From Comamonas sp. SCN 65-56 (GTDB lineage Bacteria; Pseudomonadota; Gammaproteobacteria; Burkholderiales; Burkholderiaceae_C), in the NCBI RefSeq assembly GCF_001724135.1, contig NZ_MEDS01000002.1, positions 1-64,000 of the forward strand: a stretch of DNA of 64,000 bases, given 5' to 3'. The notes below the pieces were generated by a model, which ran no database searches, was not told the origin of the DNA, and saw only the letters and a program-made list of their open reading frames with translations. Each line of letters starts with the position of its first letter. Position 1 is the first letter of the stretch. Shown piece by piece: positions 10,776 through 19,083 of the stretch. A program made the position numbers and the translations under genes.

Positions 10776-11834
10776 CTATGAAGGCATCTCAACGTCACAA
10801 GGTGATGTGCCGGCATCAGTCTGGTAGCCTTGATTTTGACAGTTACGCAAATGAATTGTGAAAGTCACGGTTTGCCTGAGCAGAGAATCGTTCGCTGTAT
10901 ACGTTGAACCTGGATCGCTTGGGCTAGATAGATTGGAACTACCTAGTGGATATAAAGTTTGTGAAGTCACGCTCTGTGCTGAGCCTGTTGATCCACGCAA
11001 TACCAATCCAATCCGCACGCTATTCACGCGTCTCCAGTTTACATAAGTTGCCGGATCATTTCCCGATACGGTGAGTTGGCTGGCACGCAAATAGCGTTTC
11101 GCCAGACCATCGGAGTGGCCAGTGGGCGCGGTATTGGGAACGACGTTATCGACGCCGTAAAGCACTTGAAAATTTTCAACACCATCAATCAAAGGAGTTG
11201 GTTTCGAAAACGTTCCATCATCGTTGATTTTAATACACATCAATGCTGGCTGGCCACTGCTGGCACTAAGATCAACATAAAGGATGCTAACGAGCCTATC
11301 TGACTTGTCTGCTCCTATAGAGTTTGACGGCCATCCGTCGCAAGAAATCATGCCTCCGTCAGTTCCCGAGCCATCATCCATTGCCGCCGTTTGGAATTGA
11401 AGTATCAATACGTCGCTTCCAAAGCCTATTGTGCCTGGTGTTCTAGCTGTAACCGTGTTCAGCGGATCCGAGGCGCTTGGTATTGAATTATCGTAGCCAA
11501 AAATATTTGGTCTCAAATTATTGATATCAACGCCATTTTGCAATTTATATTTTTGAGGGCTATCACTATAGGGTGCGCGAGCCCACTGCATATCTTCAAA
11601 ACCAGTTTGAACGGTCAGCCGCTGAATCAAACTTGTGGCGAAGCGAGCGTCGTCTCTCAATTGAGATGCGGCGTCTACTGTCGACGCTCCCCTGCGGCTC
11701 GCAGTCAGGACCGCGACAGCTGCGAGTACGATGAGCAAGCCAATCGCCATGGCAACCATCAGCTCGACCAATGTCAATCCATAAGCTGCGCTGCCTGCGG
11801 TTTTCGGGCGGCTCTGATGGTATTTAGCGGTCAT
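10776..11834 (-). CDS. pilW: PilW-like minor pilin
   Basis: This 352-residue prepilin has the class III leader and helix YGLTLVELMVAMAIGLLIV. A long C-terminal domain follows (DDARFATSLIQRLTVQTGFE, INDDGTFSKPTPLIDGVENF) that is typical of PilW. Its start overlaps the pilV stop (ATGA at 11831-11834). Confidence 0.88.
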   Translation of the reverse strand: MTAKYHQSRPKTAGSAAYGLTLVELMVAMAIGLLIVLAAVAVLTASRRGASTVDAASQLRDDARFATSLIQRLTVQTGFEDMQWARAPYSDSPQKYKLQNGVDINNLRPNIFGYDNSIPSASDPLNTVTARTPGTIGFGSDVLILQFQTAAMDDGSGTDGGMISCDGWPSNSIGADKSDRLVSILYVDLSASSGQPALMCIKINDDGTFSKPTPLIDGVENFQVLYGVDNVVPNTAPTGHSDGLAKRYLRASQLTVSGNDPATYVNWRRVNSVRIGLVLRGSTGSAQSVTSQTLYPLGSSNLSSPSDPGSTYTANDSLLRQTVTFTIHLRNCQNQGYQTDAGTSPCDVEMPS

Positions 11835-12448
11835 GGCTGATCCCCGGGGGTGACGGGCAGGATGACGAATGGGCGCGCATTTGTGTCACTTGCCTGCTGG
11901 ATAATTTTGTCTGTAGTCTCTTGTGTCCAGCCAAGCTTGATGACGACCGTGAAATTTCCACTGGGTGATGCTGTGCACGTCCACTGAGGCAGACCGTTCG
12001 AACTGTTGTATGGGGCACTGTCCTCACAGATCACCGCTCTTGCCTCGGGTAGAGCCTGCCCAACGCGGACAAGCCAATCTGTCAGTTGAGCAGTGGCTAT
12101 GGTGTTGCCATTGGTGCAAGCGCTGCCTATATCCAAACAGGTGGCAGTTCCAGCAGCCGGAATGCTGGCACCTGAAAAATTACCAAAGTAGGGGTTGCCG
12201 GATGTCAATGAGGCTGCGCCAGGATTGCCGCGCATCATGTCTGCCAGCTCGCGCGCCAAACTTACAGCCGTTGATTGCTGCCGTGCGATGCGGCCGTATT
12301 TCAGCGAGGCGGCTTGCAGGCCTGCAACCCCGAGAAGACCGAAGGAAAGCACCACAATGGAAATGAGTACTTCTACCAAGGAAAAGCCGACTAACCGCCG
12401 AGGCGACGGCAAACCTGGATGGTTATTGGGCGTAGTAAAACGTAACAT
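11831..12448 (-). CDS. pilV: PilV-like minor pilin
   Basis: This 205-residue prepilin starts the operon. It contains GFSLVEVLISIVVLSFGLLG followed by LQAASLKYGRIARQQSTAV, the PilV signature, and a short disulfide-bearing C-terminal domain. The promoter should lie in 12449-12555, between this gene and the divergent RHH gene; I see no convincing hexamers there. Confidence 0.85.
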   Translation of the reverse strand: MLRFTTPNNHPGLPSPRRLVGFSLVEVLISIVVLSFGLLGVAGLQAASLKYGRIARQQSTAVSLARELADMMRGNPGAASLTSGNPYFGNFSGASIPAAGTATCLDIGSACTNGNTIATAQLTDWLVRVGQALPEARAVICEDSAPYNSSNGLPQWTCTASPSGNFTVVIKLGWTQETTDKIIQQASDTNARPFVILPVTPGDQP

Positions 12449-12555
12449 GCGGTCATTTTTGATCGACTGACGTAGTTGGGCAACGCATCTTGTCGGCTAT
12501 TTCGCGCCGCTTGTCGGTTTGTTCCGACTCCCGCCCAATTTTTGGAGGAGCTGCC

Positions 12556-12789
12556 GTGAGCACCCTGACGATACGCCTGCCCGAAGACACTGCGCAGCGC
12601 CTCAAGTCCCTGGCGCAAACCCGGGGCTTGAGCATGAACAAGCTGATGGAGGGGCTCAGCGCCCAGGCTATTGCTGCCTTTGATGTGGAGACGCGTTTTC
12701 GTGCGCTGGCCGCGCGTGGCGACGCGGCTCAGGCCTTGGCCATTCTTGATCGCCTGGACCGGCAGGACGCAGATCACGGTGTACGCTGA
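12556..12789 (+). CDS. Ribbon-helix-helix (CopG/Arc-type) antitoxin-like protein
   Basis: I chose GTG 12556 because GGAGG lies 7 bp upstream (12544-12548) and the RHH fold starts there: STLTIRLPEDTAQRLKSLAQTRGLSMNKLMEG. The result is 77 residues. Such proteins repress their own operons and often bind a toxin, but no toxin gene is adjacent; the next gene is a HicB-like antitoxin. It is the left edge of a cluster of intact and decayed toxin-antitoxin pieces. Confidence 0.75.
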   Translation: MSTLTIRLPEDTAQRLKSLAQTRGLSMNKLMEGLSAQAIAAFDVETRFRALAARGDAAQALAILDRLDRQDADHGVR

Positions 12790-12825
12790 AATTGGTACTT
12801 GGTTGCAGGCGATGGGAGTGAAACC

Positions 12826-13167
12826 ATGAGCAGTACGCTGACGCACAAGGGCCTGGCGGCGCGCGTCGAATTCGACGCCGACGAGGGCATCCTGTGGGGC
12901 AAGGTGCTGGGCTTGCCCGATCAGGTCAGCATCACCTTCGAGGGGCAGACGGTGCACGCGTTGCGCCAAGATTTCGAGCGCGCGGTGGATTTCTACCTTG
13001 AAGAATGCGCCCGAAAAGGCGAGGCGCCGCACAAGAGCGCCAGCGGCAAACTCATGCTGCGCGTGCCGCCCGAAGTGCACAGCGCCGCCCTGACGGCCGC
13101 GCAAGCCGCCGGGCTGAGCCTGACCCAATGGGCCGCGCGCGCCCTGAGCGAAGCTGCACACGCCTGA
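12826..13167 (+). CDS. HicB-like antitoxin with RHH tail
   Basis: The 113-residue protein has LTHKGLAARVEFDADEGILW, FEGQTVHALRQDFERAVDFY and an RHH-like tail (LRVPPEVHSAALTAAQAAGL). It has the same domain order as the HicB protein at 1892-2224 and shares several segments with it. ATG 12826 is preferred over 12799 by comparison with that paralogue. No hicA is visible. A decayed partial copy lies at 14039-14228. Confidence 0.8.
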   Translation: MSSTLTHKGLAARVEFDADEGILWGKVLGLPDQVSITFEGQTVHALRQDFERAVDFYLEECARKGEAPHKSASGKLMLRVPPEVHSAALTAAQAAGLSLTQWAARALSEAAHA

Positions 13168-13184
13168 GCGCGCCCGGGCGCCCC

Positions 13185-13328
13185 GTGGCCGAGCACCCCA
13201 AGGGGCCGGTGACCATGCGCGTGGATGCGGACGTGCTGGCCGCCATCAAGGCCAGCGGCAGCGGCTGGCAAACCCGCGTGAACGCCCTGTTGCGCGAGGC
13301 CGTGCGCCGGGGCAAGCTGACGGCGTGA
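13185..13328 (+). pseudogene. BrnA antitoxin C-terminal fragment
   Basis: GTG 13185 opens 47 codons reading AEHPKGPVTMRVDADVLAAI, then GSGWQTRVNALLREAVRRG. This is the ribbon-helix-helix C-terminal half of BrnA-family antitoxins (about 90-100 residues when complete). The N-terminal half is missing and no brnT precedes it, so I treat it as a remnant. It starts 18 bp after the HicB stop. A short translated product that binds DNA is possible. Confidence 0.6.
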
Positions 13329-13472
13329 GGCGGGGCGCCGATTCAGCGGCGCAGGCAGATCGAGCAGCGCGGCTTCCCGCACTCCTGGCTCTTTTGGATG
13401 GTGGACGAAGTGGCGCAGTGACTGCGGGCCTGCCTCAAAGCGTGGGGCGCAGGCAACTTGGTGCCGCGTGAG

Positions 13473-13760
13473 CTATGCCACGCGCATTTCTTCACGGATG
13501 ACGCGACGCAGGGTGGCTTCCAGCCGTTCGCCGCTCATGGCGTCATGCAGCGCCTGGTTGATGAGGGTTTGGTATCCGCGCTCGCCTGCCTTGGCGCGGA
13601 AGAAGGCGAGCACTTCACCGTCCAGCATGATGCTGACGCGCTGTTTGCCCAAGCGTTCGCGCACTGCGGTTGCAAATTCTGCATGGCCGACATCTTTCAG
13701 GCCCACGCGCAGACGCGGTGCCTTGGGTTCAGAGGTAGCGGGAGAGTGTGTCGATTTCAT
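13473..13760 (-). CDS. brnA: BrnA antitoxin
   Basis: This 95-residue protein carries the BrnA C-terminal RHH motif KQRVSIMLDGEVLAFFRAKA followed by GYQTLINQALHDAM. It neutralises BrnT and represses the operon. It overlaps the 3' end of brnT by 32 bp, the usual toxin-first arrangement of BrnTA modules. Confidence 0.85.
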   Translation of the reverse strand: MKSTHSPATSEPKAPRLRVGLKDVGHAEFATAVRERLGKQRVSIMLDGEVLAFFRAKAGERGYQTLINQALHDAMSGERLEATLRRVIREEMRVA

Positions 13761-13998
13761 GGGTTTCGGCCTTTCGCATGGAGATGATGTGGATTTCGTC
13801 TTCGGTTTCTGTGTGGGTAATGGTCACAATGGCCAGGCCCAGGAACCCCGTGGTATTGAAGCGCTGTTCCCCGTCGTAGTTGCGTGTGTCTTCTTCCGTG
13901 ATGGTGGGGCCTGCAAACACGTGGCACCCGTCGGCAAAGTCGTAACCGTGTTTGCTCAGGTTGGTTTGCCGCTTGGTTTCGTGCCAGGTGAAATTCAT
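13729..13998 (-). CDS. brnT: BrnT ribonuclease toxin
   Basis: The 89-residue BrnT-family RelE-fold toxin starts MNFTWHETKRQTNLSKHGYD. Typical family elements are FTWxxxKxxxNxxKHG, an F-A-G-P strand and the C-terminal IHIISMRKAETHE (catalytic R and E region). BrnT cleaves RNA until bound by BrnA. Both genes appear intact, making this the only complete toxin-antitoxin pair in the cluster. Confidence 0.88.
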   Translation of the reverse strand: MNFTWHETKRQTNLSKHGYDFADGCHVFAGPTITEEDTRNYDGEQRFNTTGFLGLAIVTITHTETEDEIHIISMRKAETHEIDTLSRYL

Positions 13999-14007
13999 TG
14001 GTCAATT

Positions 14008-14027
14008 ATGCATATAAAAATATGTAT
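14008..14027. promoter_or_regulatory. Candidate BrnA operator / brnTA promoter
   Basis: An AT-rich inverted repeat, ATGCATAT then 4 bp then ATATGTAT (one mismatch), lies 10 bp upstream of the brnT start. It is the only AT-rich spot nearby and is a reasonable site for the RHH antitoxin. Confidence 0.45.
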
Positions 14028-14038
14028 TACAAGAAATG

Positions 14039-14228
14039 CTCGACGTCAACGGGGGCATCCTGTGGGGCAAGGTGCTGGGCTTGCCCGATCAGATCAGCAT
14101 CACCTTCGAAGGCCAGACGGTGCAAGCGTTGCGCCAAGACTTAGAGCGCGCTGTGGCGCCCCGTGACGGCGCATCTCAAGTAGCCCATGAGCACGCGCGT
14201 GGGTGCGGGCGTACTGGCCGCTCAGCGG
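14039..14228 (+). pseudogene. Decayed second copy of the HicB + BrnA-fragment unit
   Basis: About 14045-14155 encodes GILWGKVLGLPDQISITFEG and QTVQALRQDLERAV, nearly the same as residues 23-58 of the HicB protein at 12826. It then jumps (about 14156 on) to degraded sequence resembling the BrnA fragment at 13185-13328 (MRVDADVLAAI reduced to STRVGAGVLAA, then a stop). Copy 2 has therefore lost its start, the HicB C-terminal half and most of the fragment. Confidence 0.7.
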
Positions 14229-14352
14229 TAGTGAGGTTGCGTTTGGGCAGATCGGTCAGATCAACGCACAGCGTCTCGCCCGTGCTCCAGGCAAGCTCCA
14301 GCACTGCGGGGGCGGCAAGGCGTGCGCTTTCGATGGTGGGCGGGTTTTTCAT
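14176..14352 (-). pseudogene. DUF2442-like N-terminal remnant
   Basis: A 58-codon frame from ATG 14352 reads MKNPPTIESARLAAPAVLEL and then AWSTGETLCVDLTDL. The beta-strand pattern and GET-x-x-VDLT resemble the N-terminus of DUF2442 proteins, which often partner small toxins. After about 40 residues it runs into the antisense of the decayed HicB/BrnA copy, so the gene is truncated there. Assignment is from the pattern only. Confidence 0.45.
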
Positions 14353-14365
14353 GGGTCAAGGTCAT

Positions 14366-16381
14366 TCACGCTTTGCCCCGATAGCCCAGGGCAACGCAGG
14401 TAATGTCGTCCGACTGCGGCGCATCGCGGACAAACGATTGGATGTCGGCGAGCACGTGGTTCACGATCTCCGTGGGGTTGTCCTTGGCGCTGGCGAATGC
14501 GGCGCTCAGGGTTTGGCGCAGGCGCGGCTCGCCGTATTCCTGGCCGTCGGGATTGAAGGCTTCGGTGACGCCATCGGTGTAGAGAAACAGCAGGTCACCG
14601 GGGGCCAGGGTGATCGCTCCCTCCTGGTAGGGGAAGCCTTCGCTCACCGCCACGGCCATGCCGCCCGTGCGCTGCAGCAAGGCTGGTTCGCCGTTGCAGC
14701 GCAGTACCCAGGGCGGGTTGTGGCCGGCGTTGACATAGCGCACCCGGCCGGTGCGCAGCTCCAGCAGGCCGTAGAACAAGGTGACGAACATCATCTGTTC
14801 GTTCTCCGCAGCGAGCAGGTCGTTGACCTGGGCGACGCAGCGCGTCGGCTCGGTCACGAATTGCGCGGTGGCCTTCAGCAGCGTGCGTGTGATGGTCATG
14901 AAGAGCGCCGCCGGAATGCCCTTGCCGGAGACGTCGGCGATGACGAAGCCGAGATGATCCGGATCGATCAGAAAGTAATCGTAGAAGTCCCCGCCGACTT
15001 CGCGGGCGGGGGTGATCTCGCAATGGAGCTGAATGCGCTCGTCCTGCAGTGCGTGCCTTGGAAGAATGCTCAACTGCACCTGCGCCGCGATCTGCAGCTC
15101 CTGCTCCAGGCCCGCCAGCCGGTTCTTCGCGATCAAGGCTTCCCGCAGCTCCTGTACCACGCCGGTCAGGCGCTGATGCTGGTCGATCAGGCGGGCGGAG
15201 AGCTCATTCATCACCTGGCCCAGCTGGCGCAACTGGTCTTCGTCGCTGAGCCCGGGCTTGAACTTGATGAACTGGTGGGTCGCGTCGGCCAGCACCTGCA
15301 GCTTGGTGCGCAGCAGCCGCTCCTGCCGGCGGCGCATGCGCTCGCGCAGGGCTCGGGCAGCGATCAAGTCACGCGCGTTGCGCCTGAATGTGGCAACGGC
15401 CTGCGCAATGCGGCCGATTTCGTCGTTCCCCACGCCGAGCAGGCGGACCTCGGTATCGCCTTTGGCGAGGGCTTGCAGCGCATCGATGGAATCTTCCAGC
15501 GGGCGCAGGCTGTGGCGCAGATACCAGTTCAAGCCCAGCAGCACCGCCACCACCAGGGCGATGGTTGCGCCCAGTGCCAATTGCTCCAGGAAGCGGCTGG
15601 CGCGCGCGTTGGCGGTGGTGTCGGTGAGCGTGATCAGCGTCCCGAGGGCGTGGCCCGCCAGATCATTGGCCACGGTGCCGGTGACGGTGTAGGTGTGGTC
15701 ATCCACGCTCAGTGCGAAATGCTGCGCGCCCCGCGGCGCGATGTGCGGCGCAACCTGCTGCCACAGCAACGGATCGGTGGTGCGCAGCAAGCGCCCGTGC
15801 AAATCCAGCAGCGTGACACTGGCGTCGATGCGCCGCGCCAGTTGCGCCATCGGGTGGCTTACGTCGCGCGCCAGCACCAGCAGCGCCGGATCTTTCCGGC
15901 TGGTCAATCGTTTCGCGGACAGGACCACGACCTGCGTGCTGCTCACCTGGCGCAGGCCGTCCACCGAAGCGCCAACGCTGGCGCGTTCCAGGCTGTCGGT
16001 TTCGAGCAGGGGATAGTCCGGCCGCAGCCCCCAGATGGCGGGCGCGCTGCCCAGCTCCATCACGGCGGCGAGCGCAAAGGGCGGGTCGGAGCCGTCCAGC
16101 AGGCCCTGCCCGGCGATGGCTTGCCGCATGGCGTCCTGATCGCCGCGTTGACTGGCCTGCTGAAACTGCGGCAGCAACGCCAGCTTGTCCATCGCCGTGT
16201 CCAGCACCCTGTCTTCCACCGCCAGCGATTCGGCCCATTGCGCCGATTGCGCGGCATTGGCCGCCAAGGCCTGTTGCTGGCGCGAGAGTTGTTCGCGTAT
16301 CGCGCCGCTGCCCAGCAGCCCGGCCGTGACCAGCAGCAGGGCCATGGCCACCATCAGGGTGATGCGTGTGCGCAGCAGCAT
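14366..16381 (-). CDS. Membrane SpoIIE/RsbU-type protein phosphatase with HAMP domain
   Basis: This 671-residue protein would dephosphorylate a STAS antagonist to free a sigma or anti-sigma partner. ATG 16381 begins a signal-anchor (LLRTRITLMVAMALLLVTAG). A periplasmic sensor of about 290 residues, a second membrane helix (ALGATIALVVAVLLGLNWYL) and a HAMP domain (LRPLEDSIDALQALAKGDTE) follow. The C-terminal ~240 residues form a PP2C domain with metal-binding GGDFYDYFLIDPDHLGF and DVSGKGIPAALFM, and NAGHNPPWVLR. It is the last gene of a chain of overlapping genes and resembles BtrU of Bordetella in design; that role is inferred. Confidence 0.9.
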   Translation of the reverse strand: MLLRTRITLMVAMALLLVTAGLLGSGAIREQLSRQQQALAANAAQSAQWAESLAVEDRVLDTAMDKLALLPQFQQASQRGDQDAMRQAIAGQGLLDGSDPPFALAAVMELGSAPAIWGLRPDYPLLETDSLERASVGASVDGLRQVSSTQVVVLSAKRLTSRKDPALLVLARDVSHPMAQLARRIDASVTLLDLHGRLLRTTDPLLWQQVAPHIAPRGAQHFALSVDDHTYTVTGTVANDLAGHALGTLITLTDTTANARASRFLEQLALGATIALVVAVLLGLNWYLRHSLRPLEDSIDALQALAKGDTEVRLLGVGNDEIGRIAQAVATFRRNARDLIAARALRERMRRRQERLLRTKLQVLADATHQFIKFKPGLSDEDQLRQLGQVMNELSARLIDQHQRLTGVVQELREALIAKNRLAGLEQELQIAAQVQLSILPRHALQDERIQLHCEITPAREVGGDFYDYFLIDPDHLGFVIADVSGKGIPAALFMTITRTLLKATAQFVTEPTRCVAQVNDLLAAENEQMMFVTLFYGLLELRTGRVRYVNAGHNPPWVLRCNGEPALLQRTGGMAVAVSEGFPYQEGAITLAPGDLLFLYTDGVTEAFNPDGQEYGEPRLRQTLSAAFASAKDNPTEIVNHVLADIQSFVRDAPQSDDITCVALGYRGKA

Positions 16382-16382
16382 G

Positions 16383-17180
16383 TCAGCGGGGCCGAGTCGA
16401 GCCCAAAATGCGCTCGACGCGCGGGCGCAGGCTGCCATCGAAATCGGTGTTGAGCAGCTCGTCGGCGTAGTCCTGCACCGCTTGGTGCTGCGCATGCTGG
16501 CGCCCGTCGCCCAGTGCCAGCGCGTCCAGCAGGCGCTGCAGATCGTTGTCCGGCATGTCTTGCGGCGATGCCGGTGCTGCGTCGTGGGCGGTTTGATGCA
16601 ATGCCGCGAGAGCGGCACGGCGCTTCGCCTCCAGATGCGCCCCCGGCCCGAATGCCGCGGTCAGCGCGCCGAGCAGCGCGAAGCCGATCACGGCCAGGGC
16701 GCTGGCCCCGCTGCTCCAGGCCGGGCCTTGCCGTGCAGATGCTGCATGCCCGACTTCGACGACGACAAATCCCGCCGGTTGCGCGCCGCCCGTGCGGCTT
16801 TGTACGGTGATCGGCACGGGCACGACATCGCCATGGGCCGGCTGGCCGACGGTGTGCAAGACGCTGCCATCGGGCTGCAGCAGCGTGATGGCGTTGAGCA
16901 TGGGCTGGCGTTGCACGGTCTGCGCCAGGTAGTCAGGCACACCGGGCAACTGCGCCAGCGGAATGCCCACACGCACGGCCCGCGCCAATTGCTCGGCCAA
17001 GGTCTGCGCGACCGATTCGCCGATCGCGTGGCTGTCCTTGTAGGTGGCGGCGTCGGCCCGCTCCTGCATCTCCTGCACCGCCCAGACCGCGCAAGCGCCG
17101 CCGACCACGAGCAGGACGCACAGCACCCAGCACCCCAGGCGCCAGCGCAGGTCTGTCAGGGTGCCGGTATCAGTCTTCAT
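16383..17180 (-). CDS. Membrane sensor-like protein, unknown function (sensor 2)
   Basis: This 265-residue protein has an N-terminal transmembrane helix (LGCWVLCVLLVVGGACAVWA). A periplasmic segment of about 125 residues contains VGIPLAQLPGV and LLQPDGSVLHTVG, and a second helix (ALAVIGFALLGALTAAF) leads to a cytoplasmic tail of about 85 residues. The periplasmic part resembles those of sensor 1 and the sensor-MFS fusion in the same operon. It has no recognisable output domain. It overlaps the start of its upstream neighbour by 11 bp and ends 1 bp before the phosphatase start, so it probably acts with that phosphatase. Confidence 0.65.
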   Translation of the reverse strand: MKTDTGTLTDLRWRLGCWVLCVLLVVGGACAVWAVQEMQERADAATYKDSHAIGESVAQTLAEQLARAVRVGIPLAQLPGVPDYLAQTVQRQPMLNAITLLQPDGSVLHTVGQPAHGDVVPVPITVQSRTGGAQPAGFVVVEVGHAASARQGPAWSSGASALAVIGFALLGALTAAFGPGAHLEAKRRAALAALHQTAHDAAPASPQDMPDNDLQRLLDALALGDGRQHAQHQAVQDYADELLNTDFDGSLRPRVERILGSTRPR

Positions 17181-17925
17181 GGTCGAGTGCTTCCAGCCCT
17201 TGCATGGTCTGCTGCTGCTGCTGGCGCGCCGCAGCCCACGCCGCCCGGCGCGCGCGCGCGGCCGTGGTCAGCGGCGTGGTCTTGCCCGCGCTGGCCGGCT
17301 CGTTTTCGAGCGCGCGGGCAGCCTCGCCAAAGGGCGCGAGCAGGTGGCGCAAGCCGCCGTGCACCAGGCCTGCGGTGGCCAGTGCCGCAAGCACCAGCGC
17401 CGTCAGCCAGTGCAGCGCTTGCTGGCCACGCTCGTACCACTGCGCCAGCGTCGCGGGTTCGTCGACGGTGGACAGCGTGACTGCGATGCCGCCTGCCGCC
17501 TTGCCGAGGTCGTTCTCGAACGGCGTCCCGATCTGCCGCTGCCCGGGCGCATCGGCGTTCCACGGCGGGGCTTGCCTGAGCCAGGCGAGCCAGTTCTGCG
17601 GCGCCGGCATGCCGCGGTTGCCGACATCGGTGCTGTAGAGCACGCGTCCGCTGGCGGAAAACACATCGATGGCCACCACCCGGGCAAATTCGGCTTGCTC
17701 GCGTTCGATGACCTGCTGCACGGCGTCCAACTGATCTGCCTGCAGCCCGCTGGCCAGCAGGTTCTCGATGGCGGTGCGCAGATTGCGCAACAGGTACTGG
17801 TCGCGGACTTGCTGCAATTGCGCTTCGCGCGTGCGGCTCGCCTGGCTGTCAATGAACAGCAGGCTGCCCATGAGCAAGAGCACGGCAGCCAGGGCAATCA
17901 CGTAAACGCGAACCAGGGGTTTCAT
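17170..17925 (-). CDS. Membrane sensor-like protein, unknown function (sensor 1)
   Basis: The 251-residue product from ATG 17925 has an N-terminal helix (VYVIALAAVLLLMGSLLFID). A periplasmic domain with VVAIDVFSASGRVLYSTDVG and IGTPFENDLGKAAGGIAVTL follows, then a second helix (LHWLTALVLAALATAGLVHG) and a short Ala/Gln-rich tail. The layout is that of a two-helix extracellular sensor without an enzymatic domain. ATG overlaps the alr stop (ATGA) and the gene overlaps sensor 2 downstream by 11 bp, so the three products are probably made together. Confidence 0.65.
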   Translation of the reverse strand: MKPLVRVYVIALAAVLLLMGSLLFIDSQASRTREAQLQQVRDQYLLRNLRTAIENLLASGLQADQLDAVQQVIEREQAEFARVVAIDVFSASGRVLYSTDVGNRGMPAPQNWLAWLRQAPPWNADAPGQRQIGTPFENDLGKAAGGIAVTLSTVDEPATLAQWYERGQQALHWLTALVLAALATAGLVHGGLRHLLAPFGEAARALENEPASAGKTTPLTTAARARRAAWAAARQQQQQTMQGLEALDHED

Positions 17926-19082
17926 GCGCCCCCCGTGGCTGATGTGAAAGAGCCCGTCTTGCCGCGATGCGCCAGCCGCGCCGAGAGTGTGAGCAAGACA
18001 TTGGCGGGAACGCCCGCGGCATCGGCCAGCGTCTGCAGCGACTGCTGCGGGCCATAGACCTCGGCCCACATTCCCGGCTGGATTTCTCCGGGCGCGCAGG
18101 TGCTCACATCCAGCGCCACCATACCCATGGCCACGCCGCCCACGATGGGCATGGCCCGCCCGCCGAGCACCAGGCTCCCGCGGTTGACCAGGGTAAATGG
18201 CAGGCCGTCCCCATAGCCCAGGGCCACGGTGGCGATGCGCCTGGGCCCCGGGGTGATGTAGCTGCCGGCATAGCCCACCTCCGTGCCGGCGGCCACATCT
18301 GCCACGCGCAGCACGGGCGCATGCAGGCTCGCCACCGGGTGCAGCGCCGGGGTGGGAAGCTGGCTGGTTGGCACGCCCCAGAGCGCGCTGCCAACGCGCA
18401 CATGGTCAAAGTGCCAATCCGGCCCGGCAAAGACACTGGAGGAGGTGGCGATGCTGCGCAGGGCCCGGGGCAATGGCGCTGTCCATTGCATGAAGCGCTG
18501 GCGTTGCTGCCGGCATTGCGGTGCCGCGGGATTGTGAAAGCGCCCCAGGTGGGTGACCCAATGGGTCACCATGGCATCCTGCCAGAGTGAGCTGTCGGGC
18601 TGCAGCAGTTGAAATTGCCCATCCGAGAAGCCCAGGCGGGTCAGCCCGGTATCCAGGTGGATGGCCACCGGCAACCGTTGCCCTGAGCGTGCGGCATAGC
18701 CGCAGAGCGCTGCCAGCTCGTGCGCTCCGCCGAGTACGGGGACAAAGCCGTGGGCCGCGAAATCCTCGGGTTGGGCACCGGCCAGGCCATTCAGGACCAG
18801 GATGCGTATTGCTTCGTTTTTAGCAGCTTCAAGCGCGCTATGGTAAAGCGCTAGAGCCTCATCGAACGTGCAAACCCAAAACTCGCGACAACCCAGCGCC
18901 CACAGCGCCGGAGCGATGGCCTGCACGCCCAAGCCGTAGGCGTCGTTCTTCACCACGGCACCGATGCGCTGCCCGGCGCTGGCCGCCACCACGGTGCGCC
19001 AGTTGTGCGCCAGCGCGTCCAGGTCCAGGCTCAGACGCGGACCGTCCCAGGGGGGGGCGAAGCGCGATGTCGTGTCCGCCAT
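17922..19082 (-). CDS. Alanine racemase-family PLP enzyme
   Basis: The 386-residue protein has the racemase fold. LSLDLDALAHNWRTV leads to the PLP-lysine segment AVVKNDAYGLG (K45); HLDTGLTRLGF, RVGSALWG, EVGYAGSY and ATVALGYGDGLPF are the other family motifs. The usual K-A-[ND]-AYG is here K-N-D-AYG. It would interconvert L- and D-alanine or a related amino acid. It is embedded in a signalling operon, with ATGA overlap to sensor 1 and 1 bp between its start and the GNAT stop, so it may be a dedicated paralogue rather than the cell-wall enzyme. A repeat-like segment lies inside it (18814-18860). Confidence 0.85.
   Translation of the reverse strand: MADTTSRFAPPWDGPRLSLDLDALAHNWRTVVAASAGQRIGAVVKNDAYGLGVQAIAPALWALGCREFWVCTFDEALALYHSALEAAKNEAIRILVLNGLAGAQPEDFAAHGFVPVLGGAHELAALCGYAARSGQRLPVAIHLDTGLTRLGFSDGQFQLLQPDSSLWQDAMVTHWVTHLGRFHNPAAPQCRQQRQRFMQWTAPLPRALRSIATSSSVFAGPDWHFDHVRVGSALWGVPTSQLPTPALHPVASLHAPVLRVADVAAGTEVGYAGSYITPGPRRIATVALGYGDGLPFTLVNRGSLVLGGRAMPIVGGVAMGMVALDVSTCAPGEIQPGMWAEVYGPQQSLQTLADAAGVPANVLLTLSARLAHRGKTGSFTSATGGA
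18814..18860. repeat. Interspersed repeat copy C, inside the racemase gene
   Basis: The stretch with TTTTTAGCAGCTTCAAGCGC and then AAAGCGCTAGAGCCTC resembles the elements at 45663-45707 and 61496-61538. Here it is read through in frame, encoding about 15 residues (EALALYHSALEAAKNEAI). Similarity is by eye and weaker than between the other two copies. Confidence 0.5.
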
Positions 19083-19083
19083 G

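Noticed and set aside
13329-13472. Short frame ending QIEQRGFPHSWLFWMVDEVA before brnA
   Set aside because: Too short and without family resemblance or ribosome site; possibly debris of the toxin-antitoxin cluster.
14036-16453. Plus-strand open frame of 805 codons
   Set aside because: It is antisense to the SpoIIE phosphatase gene, which has clear domains. Only its first ~40 codons are meaningful (decayed HicB).
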